Shown: positions 1 to 9,116 of the stretch, one piece after another
Numbering within the stretch: position 1 is the first letter of the stretch
How the letters are laid out: every line of letters begins with the position of its first letter
Assembly (NCBI RefSeq): GCF_007993735.1
Contig: NZ_CP042453.1
Location: forward strand, 1,364,001 to 1,428,000
Direction of reading: 5' to 3'
Origin: Arenimonas daejeonensis
GTDB taxonomy: Bacteria > Pseudomonadota > Gammaproteobacteria > Xanthomonadales > Xanthomonadaceae
DNA length: 64,000 nucleotides
The notes under the pieces: generated by a model
What the model was told of the DNA's origin: nothing
The model's input: only the letters and a program-made list of their open reading frames with translations
The model's database searches: none
Position numbers and translations under genes: made by a program

Positions 1-2886
1 TGCCTGCAACGAAGGGCTTTTGTCCTGGGGCAGGAAACATTTTGGGTCTTCCGACTTAACGAGAGGATCGGACGCCTGGGTTGGCGCGAGCGAGATCCGA
101 ATCTACGACGAACGGCATGAAGGTTCGCGGCCGGATGATGCCGAAATATCGAACCTCGCGGAAGACACGGCGAACGCGGTCCATTGGTACTCGGGAACGG
201 TGTCTGGTGAGGATCCTGATCTTGCGATCATCGCCCAATTGGAGACGTCGAACCCAAGTGCACTTCCCACCAAGCTCGCCACCCCCATGGGCTTTGGTGG
301 CTTGGTGAGGACTCGTATTCGCGAGCCATCTAGCATGGCTGGAGGACAGCTGCTGCGTGAGTCCCGAATGGCCGCGCCCCCATCCCTTCGGGGGATGGCC
401 TTGCCGACGCCACTGCCAGCGCCATCGCAGCACTCGAGAACATTTCAGACGAGAGGCTGGGTTATGTCTTTGCTCCAAGCGTGCATGTGATCACGAGTGC
501 CTTGGAGCGAGCGGAGTTCGCGGCCGTTTCGTCTTCTACGGTAGACCCCGCCTGCTTCCTTGGGAATTGGCTTGAGGGGACTTACCTCTGGGACTACGAG
601 CTGCCCGCCTATTCAGGCCGCGCCGGCGACAGCAACGGCTACTACTTGCTGTCCAGGATCAAGGAGCTGGACCTCGAGACCTTGAAGCTCGTCATCAAGC
701 GCTTTCCGGGGTGCGACGAGATGCCGGACGAAGCGCTTGCGGAGATCGTCGAAGAAGTCGCGCGGCGAGGAATACCTACGGTCAGGGGGCTGGCGGCCGG
801 CGACTCAGGTGCCACGGGAGACCTTGGGCTGCTCATAGCCACCCGCCTCCTCCAAGACAGCTTCCGCGTGTCTGGGCCAAATTCCGGCCTGTTGGCGCCA
901 TGGGCCAAGGTTGGCGAAGAGGATGAAATCGCCTTGGTGATACCGGTAGACCCATTCCAAGGTTATCTGGACGATCTTGCCAAGGCACTCAAGCGGCCAA
1001 CCCTGCATCGTCCTGACTTACTGGTCGTCACGATGAGGATTAGCGACGCCTCGGTCAGCTTCCGGCTGACGCCGATAGAGGTCAAGAATCGGGGTGCGGG
1101 CGCACAAATGTCTCCCGCGGACCGGGGTGATGCGTTGGCGCAAGCCCGGTCGCTTTCATCCCTTTTCGAAGCGCTCTCCTCAACCTATACCGACGACCAA
1201 GAGATGGTCCTTTGGCGCATTGCGCACCAGAACCTCTTGACATCCATGATCGGATACGGATTCAGGGTTTATAGCCAGCGCTTGGCCGCGGCAGGCAAGT
1301 CCGGCGAGTGGTCCAAGCTCCATGCGCGCGCGATGGAGGCGATATTGGGCTCGCAGGCGAGGATCGAGGTTGATGTAAGGGGAAGGTTGGTCGTCATCGA
1401 CGGCTCAAGTGCGAGTGGCGCCCGGGACACCGACGCCGACGGGTTCCAGGAAACCATCGAGCTCTCGCACAAGGATGCCGCACTCTTCATCCAGGGGAGG
1501 CACGAAGCCCTTTGTGGCGCCATGAAAGAGAGACTGGGTGCTTGGGACCTCTTCCCACGAACGGAAGGAAACGCGCCCGCAGCAGGCGTCACGGCCGAGG
1601 CAATCCCCGTCCCGTCCGGCGGAGGCGAAACCATGGTTGAACCAATCCCTCAGCCCGCCCCGACGCAGCCCATTGAGCCGGACGAAGCGCCCCAGCCCAC
1701 TGCCGTGCCTCTCCCGGATGTGGCGCCGATCGACGGCCTGGGTGCTTCGCAGACGGGCTTGGTGATTCGAATCGGTGAAACGATCGATGGCTTTGAAAGC
1801 CAGTTGCGCCACCTAAACCTCGGCAACACTTCACTAAATCAGATGAACATGGGCGTCGTCGGCGACCTCGGTACCGGCAAGACGCAGTTGCTCCAATCTC
1901 TGGTGTATCAGGTCGCCAAGGGTGGGGCCGGGAACAGGGGTGTAGAGCCAAGCGTCCTGATATTCGACTACAAGAAGGACTACAGCGCGGATGAGTTCGT
2001 CGGAGCCGTCGGCGCGCGTGTCATAAGGCCGCAGCACCTTCCATTGAATCTTTTCGACCTGTCGACTGCTTCTCAGTCGATCAATCCGAAGCTGGAGCGG
2101 TACAAGTTCTTCTCGGACATCCTCGACAAGATCTATCGCAGGATTGGTCCGGTGCAGCGCGATCGGCTCAAGAAAGCCGTCAAGGATGCATACGCCCAAG
2201 CACCGGACGGGACCTATCCAACGATCTACGATGTCCACAACAACTACGTGGATGCACTCAACGGCGGGGCAGATTCCTTGTCGGGAATCCTTGGTGACTT
2301 GGTGGACATGGAGCTGTTCACGCCGGACGCGAGCGCGGTGGTCTCTTCGGCCGAGTTCCTGCGGGGTGTGGTGGTCATCTCGCTCAACGAGCTTGGTTCC
2401 GATGACAGGACCAAGAACATGCTGGTCGCCATAATGCTCAATGTCTTCTACGAGCACATGCTCCGTATCCCTAAGCGGCCGTTCCTTGGGCCTGGCCGGA
2501 ACATGCGAGTGGTCGACTCAATGCTGCTCGTGGATGAGGCTGACAACATTATGAAGTACGAATTCGACGTGCTCCGCAGGATCCTGCTGCAGGGTCGCGA
2601 GTTCGGCGTTGGAGTCATACTCGCTTCCCAGTACTTAAGTCACTTCAAGGCGGGCGCGACGGACTACCGGGAGCCACTGCTAACCTGGTTCATTCACAAG
2701 GTTCCAAATATTCGGCCTCAGGAGCTATCTGCGCTTGGACTCAGTGATGCGTCCGGACTGGCTCAGCTGGCAGAGCGAATCAGGGGTCTCGGAGTGCATG
2801 AATGCCTGTACAAGACCCACGACATTCAGGCTGAGTTCCTACATGGCGCGCCTTTCTATAGGCGTGCTGAATGGTCAAGCCCCTAG
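1..2886 (+). CDS. Nuclease/HerA-FtsK-type ATPase of a restriction-like defence system (DptH-like), 5' partial, frameshifted
   Basis: The C-terminal half is a P-loop ATPase. Walker A GDLGTGKTQ is at bases 1861-1887 and Walker B MLLVDEADN at 2521-2547. Further upstream, RPDLL (about 1009) and PIEVK (about 1072-1086) have the D...ExK spacing of a PD-(D/E)XK nuclease core. A Pro-rich linker (about 1560-1740) separates the two parts. Architecture and size suggest a DNA-translocating restriction ATPase such as DptH of phosphorothioation-dependent systems; this family call is inference. The frame that opens at 361 has no convincing start, and the nearest GTG (481) lies inside plausible protein. Bases 2-360 encode matching protein in another frame, so one C is probably missing in C363-365 and the gene continues upstream of the window. 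The stop is at 2884-2886. Confidence 0.6.
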
Positions 2887-3091
2887 TGTTGCGTGCGGGA
2901 GGGAGTAACCTGCTGCACGTAGCGCTGGGAGATGCGAACGAAATGTTTCAATGAGGGCCGTTTGGTGTTCTGCGTGCGTTACCCTCTTCTGAGTAGTTGC
3001 GCAGTAGCAAGCGACGGATCTGGGCAGGGCTTGCCTGTGGCCGAGAGCGGGTTCAAAAAATGGCTGCTCCATTCTTACCCGGCAAACGCAT

Positions 3092-3370
3092 TCATCCGGG
3101 TTTTCGGAGGCGCCAGGGGCCAGATTCCGAGACGCGCTCCACCATGCCCTCTGATTCCAACTCCCGCACCAGCGCGACTACCCAATACTGTTGGTTGGAA
3201 GAGGTAGCCTTAGGGTAATCACCCCAGTCGAGTCCGCACTCTCGGCTGATACGCGCAAGCTTCATTCCTTCGGCGCCGGGTTGGCAAAGAGCAGATGACT
3301 GAAAAAAACGAAGTACAAGCGCCTTGGCGCTGTTGCGAAGAGAACGACCATTTTCTGCAAACTGCGACAC
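3092..3370 (-). CDS. Small winged-helix-like protein (92 aa)
   Basis: The GTG start at 3370 is chosen because a strong ribosome binding site, AAGGAGG, lies 6 bases before it; an in-frame ATG at 3388 lacks one. The C-terminal 60 residues look like a winged helix: a helix with ARISRECGLDWG, then YWVVALVRELESEGMVERV, then a wing ending GPWRLRK. No function is recognised. The gene converges on the ATPase gene and follows the 88-aa gene on the same strand by 83 bases, so the two may be co-transcribed. Base composition is lower in GC than the housekeeping part of the window, consistent with horizontally acquired DNA. It could also be the detached C-terminal domain of a larger restriction protein. 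Confidence 0.5.
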   Translation of the reverse strand: MSQFAENGRSLRNSAKALVLRFFQSSALCQPGAEGMKLARISRECGLDWGDYPKATSSNQQYWVVALVRELESEGMVERVSESGPWRLRKPG

Positions 3371-3453
3371 GCGAACCCTCCTTTGCAATGCTCTGCGTTT
3401 TGGCCAACTGCCTTAGCAAAACCGCGCCGAAGGCGGCGGCTTGAATGATTTGG

Positions 3454-3720
3454 TTAGGGCCGTTGGCGCGCGTGGATGTAGCCGGGGATATTTGATACGC
3501 CTGACCTGACATTGACGCGATCCCCAATCGTCAGATATCGAGAACGAGCGTACTCGCCATGTGTGGCGAAAACTATGTATCCGTCTGGGTCGCAGAGAGC
3601 GCCCGGAAACTTCTCAAGTGGCATGAACCACATGCCATCCTTGTGGTAGCGGACCTGTTTGGCTGGGATCTGCCACTCGCGTTGTAGTCGCACCCCACTA
3701 TTTGTTCTTCGCCCTGTCAT
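3454..3720 (-). CDS. Hypothetical 88-aa protein next to the defence ATPase
   Basis: The ATG at 3720 has GGAGGG four bases upstream. The protein is rich in aromatic and charged residues (YHKDGMWFMPLEKFPGA, then DPDGYIVFATHGEYARS) and ends with a beta-rich stretch GDRVNVRSG. That composition resembles a compact beta-domain rather than a shadow frame. I do not recognise the family; similar segments may occur as C-terminal domains of HNH-type restriction proteins, but this is memory and untested. It precedes the winged-helix gene on the same strand. Bases 3721-3985 upstream hold no gene that I can see. Confidence 0.45.
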   Translation of the reverse strand: MTGRRTNSGVRLQREWQIPAKQVRYHKDGMWFMPLEKFPGALCDPDGYIVFATHGEYARSRYLTIGDRVNVRSGVSNIPGYIHARQRP

Positions 3721-3985
3721 ACGCCCTCCAGATCGAATGAAATCACTTGCGTGCGCACACTAAAGTCCGGTTGCACATCCGATCCCAGAAGCTGGCAGTC
3801 CCCAACCCGATTCCTCCGGAGTTTAGGTCGAGCTTGTCCGGCAAACAATCCGACTAGTGGCCGGATCAAATATCTGTTGGGCGTGTCGCAGGAGGTGCGA
3901 CGCCTACACGGGTGCGGTTAGCTTCGCAATTTCCGCGCCATGTCGAAGAAGAACGCCTCAGGCGCGCGCATTTTGTCAATCACTA

Positions 3986-4899
3986 TCAGAAGAGGTTTAG
4001 CGATCGGGAGAATTTCCCGGGCGGCATTCCGACGTGCCGCGCAAACGAAGAACTGAACGTACCCGCGGATCTATAGCCAACCCGTTCGGCAACGTCATCG
4101 ATCACGAGGTTCCCACGACGCAGCAACCCCTTCGCCACCGCCATCCTCCACCCCAACAAATACTCCATCGGCGGCACCCCCACCGCTTTCGTAAACCGCT
4201 CAAAAACACCGACCGCGACAGCGCCGCCTCCTTCGCCAACGCCGCCATCGTCCAGTGCCGGCCAAGCTCCGCATGCATCCGCTGCAGCGCCACCGCGATC
4301 CGCGGATCCGCCAGCCCGCGCAGCAGGCCGGGCGGGGCGTTGGCGGCGTCGGCATGGCTGCGCAGGGTTTCGATCAGCAGCGCATCCACCAGCCGGGCCT
4401 GCATCAGTTCGCGGCCGGGGCGGGCGTCGGTGGCTTCTTCGCGCAGCAGGTGCACCAGGCGGGTCAGGCGGTCGACGCCGCGCACGTGCACCTGGCCGGG
4501 CAGCAGGGACACCAGCAGGGCGGCGTCGGGGGTGGCGAATTCGAACCATCCACCAATCGATACAAATTGGGCTTCGCCGCCAAGGCGACCGTGCCGAAGT
4601 GGCTTTTCGTCATCCACGTTGGCCCCGGCCTGCGGGTCCAGCCACACCGGCGGCGTCGGCGCGCCGGCGGACAGGGTGAAGCCCGGGGTGGCGGGCAGCA
4701 GCACGAAGTCGCCGGCCTGCAGGTCCAGCGGGGGCTGGCCGTCCACGGCCAGGCGGGCCTGGCCGGCCAGGATCACGGTGAAGGCGGGCTGGCCGAAGGC
4801 GCCGTAGCGCACGGCCCAGTCGCCGGCGCCCTCGATGGCGCGCGAGAAGACGGCGCGGGGCTGGAGGCGTTGGATCACTTCGGATAGGGGGTCGGTCAT
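3986..4899 (-). CDS. AraC-family transcriptional regulator with cupin sensor domain (frameshifted)
   Basis: The N-terminal 170 residues form an AraC_binding_2/cupin-type sensor (QPRAVFSRAIEG, then GDFVLLPATPGFTLS). The C-terminus has the two AraC helix-turn-helix motifs: WTMAALAKEAALSRSVF and, in another frame, LVIDDVAERVGYRSAGTF. The frame breaks at the A-run 4202-4206 (T5 on the coding strand). Restoring a sixth T gives SRSVFFERFTKAVGVPP, the expected family sequence, so a one-base deletion is inferred. The start MTDPLSEV at 4899 fits the usual N-terminus, although the upstream frame is open to 4977. Regulators of this type usually control an adjacent oxidoreductase or hydrolase gene, but no obvious target is adjacent. 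Confidence 0.8.
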
Positions 4900-5034
4900 T
4901 CCGGACGCTCGCGAAGAGGACGCGGTGGCTGAAGCGTATTCCGTCCTGGGCTCATGAGCGAACGGGTCTGGCGACACGGGCCAGGATGCTCAGCCTTGAA
5001 TATGGAGGAACGGCTTGCCCATACTCGTCGCAGC

Positions 5035-5586
5035 CTATTGCATGGGGTGCGCGCTGGCGCCAGGCATCAGGCGGGATGCCACCAATTCGAGCGGCCGCCA
5101 GCTCCTTCCAAAGACCGGCCGTTTCGGCAGCGAGGGGTGGGAGTAGAACCCGTCCCACTGCTGCAAGGCCGCTTCCGGCAGTGATCGGTTGTAGTACGCG
5201 AAGTGGTGCCACGCGTCGTCCTTCACCCTGCGCAGGCTGCCGAGCACGCTGCGGTCGCGCGTGGCGGCGAACGCGGGAGGGTCGTTCCATGCTGACAGTT
5301 CCGCGGCGACGCGGGGTTGGTCGAGGTCGAAGCCGTAGTGCACCAGCACCTTGAACATCTGCTGCCCGGCATGGATGTGCAGGTCGCGCAGGTCGGCGGC
5401 GCGCCCGGGCACGACCAGCGCGGCGCCGGTGGCGGCGTTGAGCATCACCACGAACGGCTCACGGTCGAGGAAGTCGATGTCGGCGTACCACTCGCCGAGC
5501 GGATTGTCGGCCGGCGGCGGTTCGGGTGGCTTCGCCGGTTGGCGCAGGCGCTTCAGCAGGCGGGCGGTGCAGCGCAAGATCACCAT
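5035..5586 (-). CDS. DUF6933-family protein
   Basis: The sequence starts VILRCTARLLKRL, continues LGEWYADIDFLDREPFVVMLNAATG, and has a central HAGQQMFKVLVHYGFD. This pattern matches the DUF6933 family as I know it: a small soluble protein of unknown function, often annotated near toxin-antitoxin or mobile genes. Length (183 aa) is close to the usual size. It stands alone on the minus strand downstream of hipA with a 42-base gap, in which GATCACC and GGTGATC form a short inverted repeat. No catalytic motif is visible, and no function is proposed. Confidence 0.65.
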   Translation of the reverse strand: MVILRCTARLLKRLRQPAKPPEPPPADNPLGEWYADIDFLDREPFVVMLNAATGAALVVPGRAADLRDLHIHAGQQMFKVLVHYGFDLDQPRVAAELSAWNDPPAFAATRDRSVLGSLRRVKDDAWHHFAYYNRSLPEAALQQWDGFYSHPSLPKRPVFGRSWRPLELVASRLMPGASAHPMQ

Positions 5587-5628
5587 GAATGCAAGTCCAT
5601 ATCGTCACCAGGGGTGATCATGCCGCGC

Positions 5629-6879
5629 TCATGCCGCGGCGGCGCGTTGCAAGGCCAGCGTTTGTGCCTGCACGGCGTTGCCGCCGCGCTGGAGCCGCTG
5701 CGCATCGCCGCCTGACGCGGTGAGTTCGGCGACCACGCCGGGCAAGGCGGCCAGCACCGCATCGGCCAGGCTGTCGACGCGGCGCAGCACGAAGCCGGGG
5801 CCATAACCGGCAGCCCGCGCAAAGCGGCGCCAGTCGTCGGCCGTGATGGTTTCGATGCGCGTGGCTTCGCCGATACGCAGCGCGGGTTCGCGGTCGACCA
5901 GGGTTTCCGGCAGCGCCACTGTTGGCACCAGGTCGTACAGCGGGGCCAGTCGGCGGCGGCCGGTGCGGTCGATCAGCAACGACAGATTCTTGGCATGGGC
6001 GTCGGCGTTGCCGATCAACGCGTTGAACACCACTGCGTCGAGCAGGCCTTGCAGTGCGGCGGGCCCCAGCGCGAGGCGGCGCAGCAGCTGCGAGATGGTG
6101 GCCAGCCCGGGTCCGCCCTGGCCTTCGTACTTGAGTTCGCCGGGGTAGCCGAGGGCCTGGCAGAAATCTTCCTGGTGCAGGCGCTGCACGACGCCGTCGT
6201 CGAGGCGGCGGTCGTAGCGTTCGATCAGCAGTGCGTGCCGGCCGGCTATGTCGATGGCGCGTGCGCGCGCGGCGTCCAGGCCGACCGCGGTGGCGAGCGC
6301 CAGCCCCAGCGCTTCGAGTTCGCGCAGGCCGCGGAAGCTGCGGCTGTCGGGCTTCAGCAGATGCGTGCTCGGTTCGCCCACGGCCGGCAGGCGCAGGCGG
6401 CCATGGCCGTCCACGATCACGGCCAGCTTGTCCTGGGCGCCGGCCAGCGAGAGCCGGCGCGGTGCGCCGTGCAGGGCCCAGTCGCCGTCGCCGTTTCCGG
6501 TGGTTTCGCCGAGCAGGGTTTCCAGATCAACGCTGACGCCGCCCACGGTGGTTGGTGCGCCCACGCTGACCGCGCCGGCGCATTCGCCGCCGATGGCCGT
6601 CAGCAGGGCGAAGTCGTCGCGCGGCGGCAGGCGCAGGCGCGCTTCGATCGCCAGGCGGACGCCGCCTTCCGGCAGCAGGTTGCAGAACCAGTTGCGCACG
6701 ACGGCGCCGGCGTAGGGTTCGGGCCGCAGCGGCAGGCTTACCGATAGCGGTATCGGCGCGGGCGACGCCAGGTACGACGGCGCATAAACGAACGTCCAGT
6801 CCTCGGGACTGCGCAGCGGCCCGGCGAGGGCGAGTTCGCCGGTGTGCTGTCCGAACAGGGAGACGGGCAGGGCGCTCAT
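5629..6879 (-). CDS. hipA: HipA-type serine/threonine kinase toxin
   Basis: A 416-residue HipA-family kinase; in E. coli HipA phosphorylates glutamyl-tRNA synthetase and induces persistence. The N-terminal subdomain (LFGQHTGELALAGPL, then NWFCNLLPEGGVR) is followed by the kinase core with SLAGAQDKLAVIVDG (P-loop), the catalytic FNALIGNADAHAKNLSLL (HipA N-x-D-x-H-x-K-N motif) and APLYDLVPT (metal-binding DL motif). All key residues are present, so the kinase looks intact. ATG at 6879 overlaps the hipB stop by four bases (ATGA), the usual translational coupling. The open frame extends far upstream, but that is a shadow of the SDR gene. Expression should be controlled with hipB from the operator region at 7088-7200. 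Confidence 0.9.
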   Translation of the reverse strand: MSALPVSLFGQHTGELALAGPLRSPEDWTFVYAPSYLASPAPIPLSVSLPLRPEPYAGAVVRNWFCNLLPEGGVRLAIEARLRLPPRDDFALLTAIGGECAGAVSVGAPTTVGGVSVDLETLLGETTGNGDGDWALHGAPRRLSLAGAQDKLAVIVDGHGRLRLPAVGEPSTHLLKPDSRSFRGLRELEALGLALATAVGLDAARARAIDIAGRHALLIERYDRRLDDGVVQRLHQEDFCQALGYPGELKYEGQGGPGLATISQLLRRLALGPAALQGLLDAVVFNALIGNADAHAKNLSLLIDRTGRRRLAPLYDLVPTVALPETLVDREPALRIGEATRIETITADDWRRFARAAGYGPGFVLRRVDSLADAVLAALPGVVAELTASGGDAQRLQRGGNAVQAQTLALQRAAAA

Positions 6880-7115
6880 CCGTCGGCGGCCACGATCTGG
6901 ATCTTCAGGCCCAGCACCGCCAGCACCGCCAGCAGCTTGTCCAGGGCGACGTTCGGCTTGCCGCGCTCGAGGTCGCTGATGAAGCGGGTGCCGGTGCCGG
7001 CCAGGCCGGCCAACGCGGCCTGGTTCAGGCCGGCGGCCTGGCGGTGGGCGCGGACGATGTCGCCGATCCTGGGCTCGGCTGGCGGTATTCCCGTACGGGA
7101 AGAAGTTGGAGTCAT
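6876..7115 (-). CDS. hipB: HipB-type XRE antitoxin and autorepressor
   Basis: A 79-residue XRE helix-turn-helix protein: IGDIVRAHRQAAGLNQAALAG, with recognition region TGTRFISDLERGKPN and the C-terminal strand LGLKIQIVA typical of HipB. It neutralises HipA and represses the operon by binding palindromic operators. The ATG at 7115 has only a weak ribosome binding site. One operator copy (7088-7101) lies inside the first codons, so either the transcript starts very close to the gene or repression acts partly as a roadblock. The divergent SDR gene begins 193 bases away, so the repressor might also affect it. Confidence 0.88.
   Translation of the reverse strand: MTPTSSRTGIPPAEPRIGDIVRAHRQAAGLNQAALAGLAGTGTRFISDLERGKPNVALDKLLAVLAVLGLKIQIVAADG
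7088..7101. promoter_or_regulatory. hipBA operator 1 (TTCCCGTACGGGAA)
   Basis: Perfect 14-bp palindrome within codons 5-9 of hipB. It is identical to operator 3 and centred exactly 49 bases from operator 2. Confidence 0.75.
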
Positions 7116-7136
7116 CGTGGTTTTCTCGTGGCTTTG

Positions 7137-7150
7137 TTACCGTTCGGGTA
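7137..7150. promoter_or_regulatory. hipBA operator 2 (degenerate)
   Basis: TTACCGTTCGGGTA matches 11 of 14 positions of the perfect operators and is centred midway between them, 49 bases from each. It lies just upstream of hipB, where the promoter is expected. Confidence 0.6.
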
Positions 7151-7184
7151 AATTCCGCCTGAAATACGGCCTTGTCAATAAGAT

Positions 7185-7200
7185 TTTCCCGTACGGGAAA
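7185..7200. promoter_or_regulatory. hipBA operator 3 (TTTCCCGTACGGGAAA)
   Basis: Perfect 16-bp palindrome containing the same 14-bp core as operator 1. It lies between hipB and the divergent SDR gene, about 110 bases before the SDR start. Confidence 0.75.
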
Positions 7201-7308
7201 GTGATTTGTTTTCGGTTCCGGACGTTCGCAAACAAAAACCGGATGATGGATCGTAGTCCGTCCGGGTGCCGGACGCCAAGCTGGACTCCCCAACCAAGGA
7301 GTTCCGCA

Positions 7309-8052
7309 ATGAAATCGATCCTGATCACCGGTACCTCGTCCGGCTACGGCCTGGCCACCGCCCGCCACTTCCTGGCCCAGGGCTGGCGCGTGGTCGCCAC
7401 CATGCGCACGCCGCGGGCCGAACTGTTCCCGGCCTCGCCGAACCTGCAGCTGCTGCCGCTCGACGTCACCGACCTGGGTAGCATCCACGCCGCGCTCGAC
7501 GCCGCCGGCGACCTGGACGCGATCGTCAACAACGCCGGCATCGGCGTGGTCGGCGCCTTCGAGGCCACACCGATGGCGACGGTGGACGAGGTGTTCGCCA
7601 CCAACACCTTCGGCGTCATGTCTATTTGTCAGGCGGCGATCCCGCGGCTGCGGGCGCGTGGGGGTGGCGTGTTGGTGAACGTCACCTCCAGCGTGACGCT
7701 GGCGCGCATGCCGCTGGCGGCCGCGTATTCGGCCAGCAAGGCGGCGGTGGATGCGTTCACCGCGTCGCTGGCGTTCGAGCTGGAACCGTTTGGCATTCGC
7801 ACGAAGTTGGTGCTGCCGGGGTATGGGCCGACGACGGCCTTCGCGGCCAATGGCGGCGAGCGCATGCAGGGGCTGGTGCCGCCGGCATATGCGGCGTTTG
7901 CAGAGAAGGTGTTTGCGGGGTTTGCCAATGTGGCGCTGACCACGCGGGAATCGGATGTGGCGGAGGCGGTGTGGCGGGCGGTGCAGGACAGCACCGGGCA
8001 GCTGCGGTTTCCGGCGGGGGCGGATGCGGTGGGGCTGGCGCAGGCCAGGTAG
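7309..8052 (+). CDS. Short-chain dehydrogenase/reductase (SDR)
   Basis: A 247-residue classical SDR oxidoreductase. The NAD(P)-binding motif TGTSSGYGLA is at residues 7-16, the structural NNAG motif is in AIVNNAGIGVVG, and the catalytic Ser plus YSASK (Tyr-x-x-x-Lys) is in ARMPLAAAYSASKAAVDAF. The residues after the glycine motif (RVVATMRTP) favour NADP(H). The start at 7309 has AAGGAG seven bases upstream. The substrate cannot be deduced; close relatives are annotated as oxidoreductases acting on small carbonyl compounds. It is transcribed away from hipBA with the operator region between them. Confidence 0.88.
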   Translation: MKSILITGTSSGYGLATARHFLAQGWRVVATMRTPRAELFPASPNLQLLPLDVTDLGSIHAALDAAGDLDAIVNNAGIGVVGAFEATPMATVDEVFATNTFGVMSICQAAIPRLRARGGGVLVNVTSSVTLARMPLAAAYSASKAAVDAFTASLAFELEPFGIRTKLVLPGYGPTTAFAANGGERMQGLVPPAYAAFAEKVFAGFANVALTTRESDVAEAVWRAVQDSTGQLRFPAGADAVGLAQAR

Positions 8053-8099
8053 GGCCTGGCCGGTGGGCTTCCGGGCCTCGGGCTTGGGGTTCGGAGCTC

Positions 8100-8430
8100 G
8101 GAGCGCCAGGTTCCACAACCTTACGCTCGGGCATCAGAGCCTCGGGCGCCAGGTTCGGAGCTCGGCGCGCCGAGCTCCATAGCCTCACGCGTCAGGTTCC
8201 CCTACCTCACGCGCCGAGCTCAGAGCCTCGCGCGTGAGGTTGTATAGCCTCACCGTCCAGGCTCAGAGCCTGGTGCGTGAGGTTCCCCATGCTCACCGTC
8301 CAGGCTCAGAGCCTGGTGCGTCAGGTTCCCCATGCTCACGGTTGAGGTTCAGAGCCTCGTGCGTCAGGTTCCCCATCCTCGTCGATGGAGTTCAGAACCT
8401 CGTGCACTAGGCTCAGAGCCTCACGCACGA
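8100..8430. repeat. Degenerate 43-bp tandem repeat
   Basis: Units begin at 8206, 8249, 8292, 8335 and 8378, each exactly 43 bases apart, with more diverged copies upstream from about 8100. The most conserved pieces are CTCAGAGCCT and GTGCGTCAGGTTCCCCAT. Each unit contains related half-units of about 22 bases. No convincing gene is present in 8053-8469. Confidence 0.8.
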
Positions 8431-8469
8431 CGCTCCGATCGGGTTGCGCTTGCAATATGTCGCCTTAAT

Positions 8470-8485
8470 GGCAACATTCGTTGCC
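8470..8485. promoter_or_regulatory. Inverted repeat before the nucleotidyltransferase gene
   Basis: GGCAAC-attc-GTTGCC, a perfect 6-bp inverted repeat ending three bases before the start codon at 8488; a further GCAAC half-site follows at 8492-8496. It is placed for autoregulation by the winged-helix protein encoded downstream. Confidence 0.5.
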
Positions 8486-8487
8486 TG

Positions 8488-9116
8488 ATGAGCAACACTC
8501 TGCCCCTGATGGACCTGCTGTTCCCCGGCACCCGGCAACGGGTGCTGGCGACGCTGTTGCTGCAGCCGGGGAGGGCTTCCATCTGCGCGAGCTGGCCCGA
8601 CTCGCCGGCAGCCACGCCGGCACGCTGGCCCGCGAGTTGGACAAGCTGGTGGCCACCGGTCTGGTGCAGCGCCAGGCGCGGGGCAACCAGGTCGTGTACC
8701 GCGCCGACCCGCGGCATCCCTTGTATCCCGAGCTGTCGGCCATGTTCCGCAAGACCCATGGCGTGGCCGCCCTGCTGCGCGAGGCCCTGGCGCCGGTTGC
8801 GGCGCAGGTCCGCGTCGCCGTGTTGTTCGGTTCGATGGCGCGCGGCACCCACACCGCCAGCAGCGATGTGGATGTGCTGGTGGTGGGCGACGTCGCCTTC
8901 GGCACGCTTGTGCAGGCCCTGCACTCCGCGCAGCAGGAACTGGGGCGCGAGATCAATCCGGTGCTGTACACGCCGGGCGAATTCCGTACGCTGCTGTCCG
9001 AAGGCGGCGCCTTCGCACAGGCCCTGCGCAGCGATTCCAATGTCCTCCTGATCGGGGGCGCGGATGAGCTTGCGGAACTTGCTGGCGATACAAAGGCTGC
9101 AAGCGCACACAGCTGA
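8488..9116 (+). CDS. Winged-helix/MNT-type nucleotidyltransferase, antitoxin-like (frameshifted)
   Basis: The N-terminal winged helix (MSNTLPLMDLLFPGTRQRV, then FHLRELARLAGSHAGTLAR) is followed by a minimal nucleotidyltransferase domain with GSMARGTHTASSDVDVLV (GSxxRG...DxD), so the catalytic metal ligands are present. Proteins of this type act as MNT antitoxins that nucleotidylate a HEPN toxin encoded just downstream. The start ATG at 8488 and the catalytic part lie in different frames. Adding one G to G8568-8571 joins them as LLLQPGEGFHLREL, the family pattern, so a one-base deletion is inferred. The next reading frame, at 9064, starts like a HEPN partner but is truncated. Confidence 0.75.

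Noticed and set aside
4535-4560. tRNA T-arm-like GGTTCGAATTC on the minus strand
   Set aside because: It encodes WFEFATP within the AraC gene, and no acceptor stem or anticodon arm surrounds it.
5579-5619. GATCACC/GGTGATC inverted repeat at the DUF6933 start as an operator
   Set aside because: Only 7 bp with a wide spacer, and partly inside coding sequence; too weak to claim.
8100-8430. CRISPR-like array
   Set aside because: The 43-bp units are contiguous and all similar; there are no unique spacers and no cas genes.
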